The notes beneath the pieces are model-generated. The model did no database searches and had not been told where the DNA came from. It worked only from the letters and a program-made list of their open reading frames with translations. The translations under genes were made by a program, and so were the position numbers. Shown piece by piece: positions 8,701 to 12,937 of a DNA stretch of 12,937 nt (position 1 is the stretch's first letter; each line of letters starts with the position of its first letter). Source of the DNA: Cochliopodium minus (lineage: Eukaryota; Discosea; Himatismenida; Cochliopodiidae); the NCBI GenBank assembly GCA_024220525.1, contig JAMYWO010000103.1:122899-135835 (forward strand), given 5' to 3'.

Positions 8701-11700
8701 TATTAAAAATAAAAAAACAAAAATGAAAATAATGATCAATAAAAATATAAATAAATATGACTAAGAAAATAATAATTAAAAATTAAAAATTAAAAATAAT
8801 GAAATTAAATTTTATAAAAATAAATATGAAAATGTACATGGATTAACAATGTTTTTCCAGTAATTTGCATTAGTATCGTAAGAAGCAATATGATAAAAAG
8901 TGTTATTGGAAGTTTGGAGGAGGAAATTTCCTGCAATCAACAAAACAGAATCATTTGCAAACAAACTGTAAATGGTATTCACATAGACACTCTCCTGTAT
9001 CCAAAAAGTATCGTTCGAAAAGGGAATAAAAAAGTTGTTAGAAGTATCCCAAACAATCAAATTTTTGGAAGAAAAATTAGTTAGCGGAGAATATTTTTTG
9101 TTGAGCGGATGATTAAAAAAATTTTTGGTGACGAGGAAATTTCCTCCAATGTAAAGTTTATCGTTTATTATCGCCATTGAATAGATTATTCCTGAATTGT
9201 ACGGAACTCCTCCTCCAACATCATACCACATCTTAGTTTTTGTGTTGTATCTTGCCAAGTTCGATACAGTAGGCAATTCTGTTTTGTTAAATTGTCCTGC
9301 ACAATAAATGTCGTCATTTCTGTTTTAAAAATCAAAATTTTAATTTTTTGAATTAATTTTTATATTTTTTTTTTTTTTGTTTTGATTTTTTACTTGATTG
9401 CTATTGCCAAAACCACACCCACTAACCCCGTTCCAAGCTCATAATACTTTTCACCATCCCTAATTTTATTTTGTAAAAATAATAAATCATAATTAATCAA
9501 CTATATTTTTTATTTTTTTATTTTATTTCATTAATATTCATTAATTTTATTTGAATATTTTATTTTATTTTATTTTATTTTTATAATTATAGTTTTACCA
9601 TAAAGCAATATTATTCACAATTTTGTCACCAGCTAAATAAAATATTCCTCCAATATAAAGATCAGTCCCATTATCTTTCAAGTCATAGACATGTCCCGTT
9701 TTTAAAAGAGAATGGTATTTTACGTGCCAACTTTCATTGAATTTCCCCGCCAACAAATTTAATTCTCCGAACACATTACCCGCGAATCCTTTTTCTTTTT
9801 GTCCCCATGCAAATACAGTGTTAGTGTTGTATGATATCAAATTGTTTATGTGGTATTTATCAAACGAATCATCATTTATTGTTTTCTCTTTGTTTTTAAT
9901 TAAATAAAAAAAAAATAAAAAATAAAGAATAAAAAAAAATATTAAAACATTTTTTCTCATAAAATAAATTAAAAATAATGAATATTATAAAAATAAAAAA
10001 ACAAAGATAAATAAAATAAAAATAACTGATTTTTTTTACCCCATTCGCTTGTTGTCAAATTATAAAATACAATATTCCTTACAGAAACGTTTTGATAATG
10101 ATCAAATTTCCCTCCAACAAACAGACCCACATTCTTTATGGATAGAATGGAGTGTACGTTGGGCGAAGAAGTCATATTAGCAGCATTATTACCCACACGA
10201 TCCCAATACCCCCCGTTCCAAGAAGCTACTCCCTCCACGAATGTGAAATTCAAAATACCTGCACTGGATAACTAAGAAAAAAAAAATAAAATAAAATGGA
10301 AATAAAAAAATATAAAACAAAAAATATAAAATAAATAAGATTTAAAATAAAAATAAAAAAACAATATTTCAAGTTTAAAAAATATAATAAAAAATTTAAA
10401 AAATAAGATTAAATTTTACTTTTCCTCCAACTAATATTTTTCCTTGATTGTTATTATCATTTTCAATGCAAAAAACTTCTCCATTAACCCCTCCATCCAT
10501 CCATTCTATCTTCATTGTTATGGTATCGTAGCGAATGATATTGTTGGCGTTAGAGATGATGGGAGTGTTGCCGATTTTCACTGTTTTGAATTTTCCTCCC
10601 ACAAAAACACTTTCTCCATAACTGTAAATACAGTTGAAATAATCTCCCTCCTTCAAAGTTGATATCTATTTTTTAATTGTAATTAATTTAAATCTAATAT
10701 TATTTTATAATTTTTTAATTGTATTTTTAATATTCAATTTCTAATTTTATTTTAATTTATTTCAATTAACTAACTCTTGAAGAATTTATTTCATTTAATT
10801 TTTTAATATAATTTAAATGATTTATAATTCTTATTTTATTTTATTATTTTTATTTTTTATTTCATTATTTTTATATAGTTAATATTTTTTAATTTAGAAT
10901 TTTTTAATTTATTATGATTTATTATTATTTTATTATTATTTTTAATTTTACAACTCTCCAATCGTTTTGATCGAAAGTCTGAAAATAAGAAACGCCATCA
11001 AGATTCCCAATAGCGTACAAAGTACCATTATTATAAACAATCCCAGTAACATTCCCAATATACCCGCCATTACCTATACCCCATCCATCTTCATCATAAA
11101 TCGCAATGTTGTTCACAATCACCTCGTTGACATCTAATTCTACGTTGAAATTCCAACATATGTTGAAATCTCCTCCTACTGTTATGGTTGATCCATTTAT
11201 TGCTATGTCCATTATTTGTCCATTACATCCTTTTTTAGAAATTTAATTTAATTAATTTAAAATATTTGTAATTTCTTGATATTCTATTTAATTGAAATCC
11301 ATTGATTTATTTATTTTATTTTATGTTTTATTTATCTTATTTATTCTGTTTTCAATTTTTTTATTTTATTTTATTTATCTGATTTATTATATATTATTTT
11401 TGACAGCATTTGGTAAAATTCAAAATAATGGTTTAATTTGTGTTATATCATCATTAAAATATCACTTAACAAAAAATTTAGATTTGAAATGAAAATGTAT
11501 TTGTATTCCTATCTTTTACCTCCACCTATCGGATACCATTTCTTCTCTATGAGATCATATCTGGCTATATTGGACAATAAGGTATCCTTATTCTTGTCCC
11601 ATCTGAAATGTCCAACAAAATAAAGGGATGTATCGTTCAGCACTATCTTATTTACATCTCCCGAATCAAATAATCCATCTCCCACAGCATTCCATTGCGT

Positions 11701-11990
11701 ATTATACATTCCAATCCCATCCATTATAATTCCTCTTTAAATTATTGAATTATTAAATAATTTATATAAACTTTATAATCAATTACTCTGCAGAATTAGC
11801 CCTATAATTACCTTCATATCCAAAAATTATTCGTTTATAAAAAAATTATTAGTGAGAAAATTTTATATATATTTGTATTTTCACCTCCTATATACACTTT
11901 AGGCATAACATTGGTGATATTCGATGGAAAAATGAAAGAATGGATACTATATACAAACAAAATTATAATAAACAAAAAAGACTTTTTCAT
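5755..11990 (-). CDS. Receptor-like TKL kinase with kelch/Rax2-like beta-propeller ectodomain, ~1127 aa, 16 exons
   Basis: Exons: 11990-11885, 11811-11787, 11734-11520, 11229-10952, 10665-10420, 10271-10040, 9887-9599, 9459-9394, 9319-8838, 8556-8387, 8236-8175, 8122-7754, 7328-7099, 6740-6566, 6334-6052, 5910-5755. They sum to 3384 nt, all in phase, TAA stop. Residues 1-18 are a signal peptide (MKKSFLFIIILFVYSIHS). About 30-750 hold some 14 repeats of the form lYiGGnF...NiA.yd...W..iG, for example VFVGGKF, LYIGGIF and LYIGGNF, with many N-x-S/T sites. Residues 773-797 are a membrane helix followed by SHRKK. The kinase starts at WHINYKELEI: GKGSYTVV (870-877), Lys890, Glu907, HRDLKSQN (981-988), DFG (1001-1003), WAAPE (1022-1026), CW...ER near the end. 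All catalytic residues are present, so an active TKL-type kinase signalling from the cell surface is likely. The 7754/7328 junction is the least certain; without it there would be a membrane protein (stop 7750) and a separate kinase (ATG 7333). Confidence 0.68.
5824..6353 (-). repeat. Near-identical tract shared with 12153-12682 (copy 1)
   Basis: Covers most of the last exon, the 141-nt intron 5911-6051, the whole catalytic exon 6052-6334 and the start of the next intron. Against 12153-12682 (constant offset 6329) I see only two differences, at 5885 and 5889, which change Tyr to Phe and Glu to Lys. The intron, normally free to drift, is also unchanged. Sequence on either side is clearly diverged. 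Confidence 0.9.
7329..7753 (-). other. Proposed 425-nt intron joining membrane exon to kinase exon
   Basis: Donor GAAAT|GTAAAAAAATA at 7753 matches the commonest donor in this window and leaves phase 2. Acceptor TTTTTTAATTTATGAG|AAG at 7329 supplies one base, giving ...ESQFEI-RKNMNKGW. Reading on past the donor gives ATG TAA, so the same bases could be a true stop at 7750-7752. The interior is homopolymer-like A/T (A-rich on plus), as in the other introns, with no visible gene. It is longer than both real intergenic spacers nearby (81 and 87 bp). Confidence 0.5.
7903..7977 (-). other. Transmembrane segment of the receptor kinase
   Basis: Encodes about residues 773-797, a run of Leu/Ile/Phe/Ala without charges, starting YLSTFFLILAAIF and ending TVSLAN. 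It is followed directly by SHRKK, a positively charged stop-transfer sequence, which places the repeat domain outside the cell and the C-terminal part in the cytosol. The preceding exon half still reads as a propeller strand pair (NVAQWNGNEWRQIG). Confidence 0.8.
11787..11811 (-). other. 25-nt microexon of the receptor kinase
   Basis: Flanked by GATATGAAG| upstream and |GTAATT downstream on the minus strand. It encodes NYRANSA plus split codons. With it the N terminus reads VYIGG-NYRANSA-EGIIMDGIGMYN, a full propeller strand motif. Skipping it is also in phase (acceptor TTAAAGAG|GA) but loses the residue after YIGG that the other repeats have. Confidence 0.55.
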
Positions 11991-12077
11991 TTTTTTTTAT
12001 TTAAAATTATAAAATAAAAATAAATTAAAATAAAAATTATTTCAATCAAATAACTTTGTTCTTAAAAAATCCTATAT
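11991..12077 (-). promoter_or_regulatory. 87-bp spacer: 3' end of upstream kinase gene and promoter of the receptor kinase
   Basis: Lies between the stop of the upstream tandem kinase (12078-12080) and the receptor start at 11990. It is almost only A and T and must hold the terminator of one gene and the core promoter of the next. An AAATAAAAAAAA run directly precedes the ATG. No defined element can be recognised. Confidence 0.4.
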
Positions 12078-12937
12078 TTAATTTAAATCAAACATAATAT
12101 TTCCTTCTAATCTGCTCTTTTCCAAAATTTTGAGAATCGACAAGAAGGAAGGTCTTTCATTTGGCTCAAACTTCCAACAATCCATCATGATATTCTTCAA
12201 AACAAGAGGACAAAATTTTGGAATGAACAAAGTTTCTCCCTAAAGAAATTTTTTTGTTAAAATAAAAGAAAAATAAAAATTTTTAAATAAAATAAAATAA
12301 AATTTAAAATAAAATAATAAATGAATTAAAAGAAAACAAAATAAAAAAGAAATAAATAGAAGAAATAAAAATAGTTTTACCTTTAATACTTTATCTTCAA
12401 TCATAAAATCAAATGGAACATCAAACCATGGTATTTTCTTCACAACACATTCCCATACTATGATTCCAAAACTGTAAACATCTGCTTTTGTGGTGTAGTG
12501 TCCTCCTGACTGTTCTTTATTCTTCAATATTTCAGGAGCAGCCCATCTGGTGGTTCCTACACAACTTGTCATAGTTTGAAGGACAGCAGGCCTAGATATT
12601 CCAAAATCTGCTACTTTTGCAATCCAATTTCCAGTTATCAAAATATTTTGTGATTTCAAATCTCTTTCAAACAAAACAAAAATAATTAAAAATTTTTATT
12701 TAATAAAAATAAAAAATATAATAAAAATATTTAAAATAAAATAATAAAAAATGATTTAAAATAAAAATTATTTAATAATTAAAAAAAATGATATTTTTAC
12801 CTGTGTAAAACATCTTGAGAATGTAAGTACTCTAATCCACGACAACAATCCAAGAAAATTTCCTTCATTCTTTCTAATGTGAGTTCTTGGGGGGTTTGGT
12901 TGATCACATCATAAAGACATCCCCTCGTTGCAAATTC
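12078..12937 (-). CDS. Tandem TKL-type kinase paralogue, C-terminal half only (5' part outside window)
   Basis: Exons in view: 12937-12800 (continuing beyond the edge), 12663-12381 and 12239-12078, TAA stop at 12080-12078. Phases match exons 14-16 of the neighbouring receptor kinase exactly. It encodes the hinge and helix D region (EFATRGCLYDVINQ), the catalytic loop HRDLKSQNIL, DFG, the activation loop TMTSCVGTTRWAAPE and the C-terminal lobe ending in ...EGNIMFDLN. Differences from the neighbour cluster before the catalytic loop (LEYLHSQDVLHR against LAYLNSQDDPVLHR, two residues shorter) and in the last helix. Catalytic residues are intact. Whether it also has a propeller ectodomain and membrane segment cannot be seen here; the shared exon structure makes that likely. 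Confidence 0.88.
12153..12682 (-). repeat. Near-identical tract shared with 5824-6353 (copy 2)
   Basis: Second copy of the kinase tract in the tandem gene, same strand, 6329 bases away. It includes the identical 141-nt intron 12240-12380. Copies part company beyond 12682, where this one lacks a few bases of a CAAAAA run and then becomes a different A/T-rich intron, and before 12153, where the exon end is clearly diverged. Confidence 0.9.

Noticed and set aside
9595-9960. Minus-strand open frame starting with a signal-peptide-like MRKNVLIFFFILYF
   Set aside because: The hydrophobic start is translated T-rich intron. An AAACAAAG acceptor at 9888 begins the real exon at 9887, which continues the propeller repeats from the exon ending at 10040 in the right phase.
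1-12937. tRNA, rRNA, CRISPR array, transposase or bacterial operon features
   Set aside because: I saw no cloverleaf, spaced direct-repeat array, transposase motif or ribosome-binding pattern; the short repeats are A/T low complexity in introns and spacers.

Overview
The window looks like a compact nuclear locus of an A+T-rich unicellular eukaryote. Coding blocks are interrupted by many short introns with GT (once GC) donors and TAG/AAG/CAG acceptors. Introns and spacers are nearly pure A/T homopolymer-like sequence, one protein carries a long asparagine-rich tract, and there are TKL-type kinases. This resembles an amoebozoan (dictyostelid-like) protist, but I cannot name the species. All gene models below were spliced by hand from reading frame, splice-site and phase agreement; no transcript data were available.

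Layout. (1) 1-3490, minus strand: the 5' part of a five-exon (so far) gene for a protein with an N-terminal Cys/His cluster, a charged helical region, an Asn-rich tract and a PP2C-like domain that runs off the left edge. Its active-site motifs are degenerate. (2) 3491-3786: divergent promoter region. (3) 3787-5673, plus strand: a complete six-exon gene for a 392-aa AMPK gamma/SNF4-like protein with four CBS motifs. (4) 5674-5754: an 81-bp convergent 3' spacer. (5) 5755-11990, minus strand: a 16-exon gene model coding for about 1127 aa, made of a signal peptide, about 14 kelch/Rax2-like beta-propeller repeats, one membrane segment and a TKL-type kinase domain. (6) 11991-12077: an 87-bp spacer. 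(7) 12078-12937, minus strand: the 3' part of a second, tandem kinase gene whose catalytic exon and neighbouring intron are essentially identical to those of gene 5.

The functional theme is signalling: an energy-sensing kinase subunit, a probable pseudophosphatase and a tandem pair of kinases. At least one kinase appears to be a cell-surface receptor with a Rax2-like ectodomain, an architecture I do not recognise from well-studied systems. The near-identical tract shared by the two kinase genes suggests recent gene conversion. The weakest link in the receptor model is the splice joining the membrane exon (ends 7754) to the kinase exon (starts 7328), because an in-frame TAA lies 2 nt beyond the donor position.
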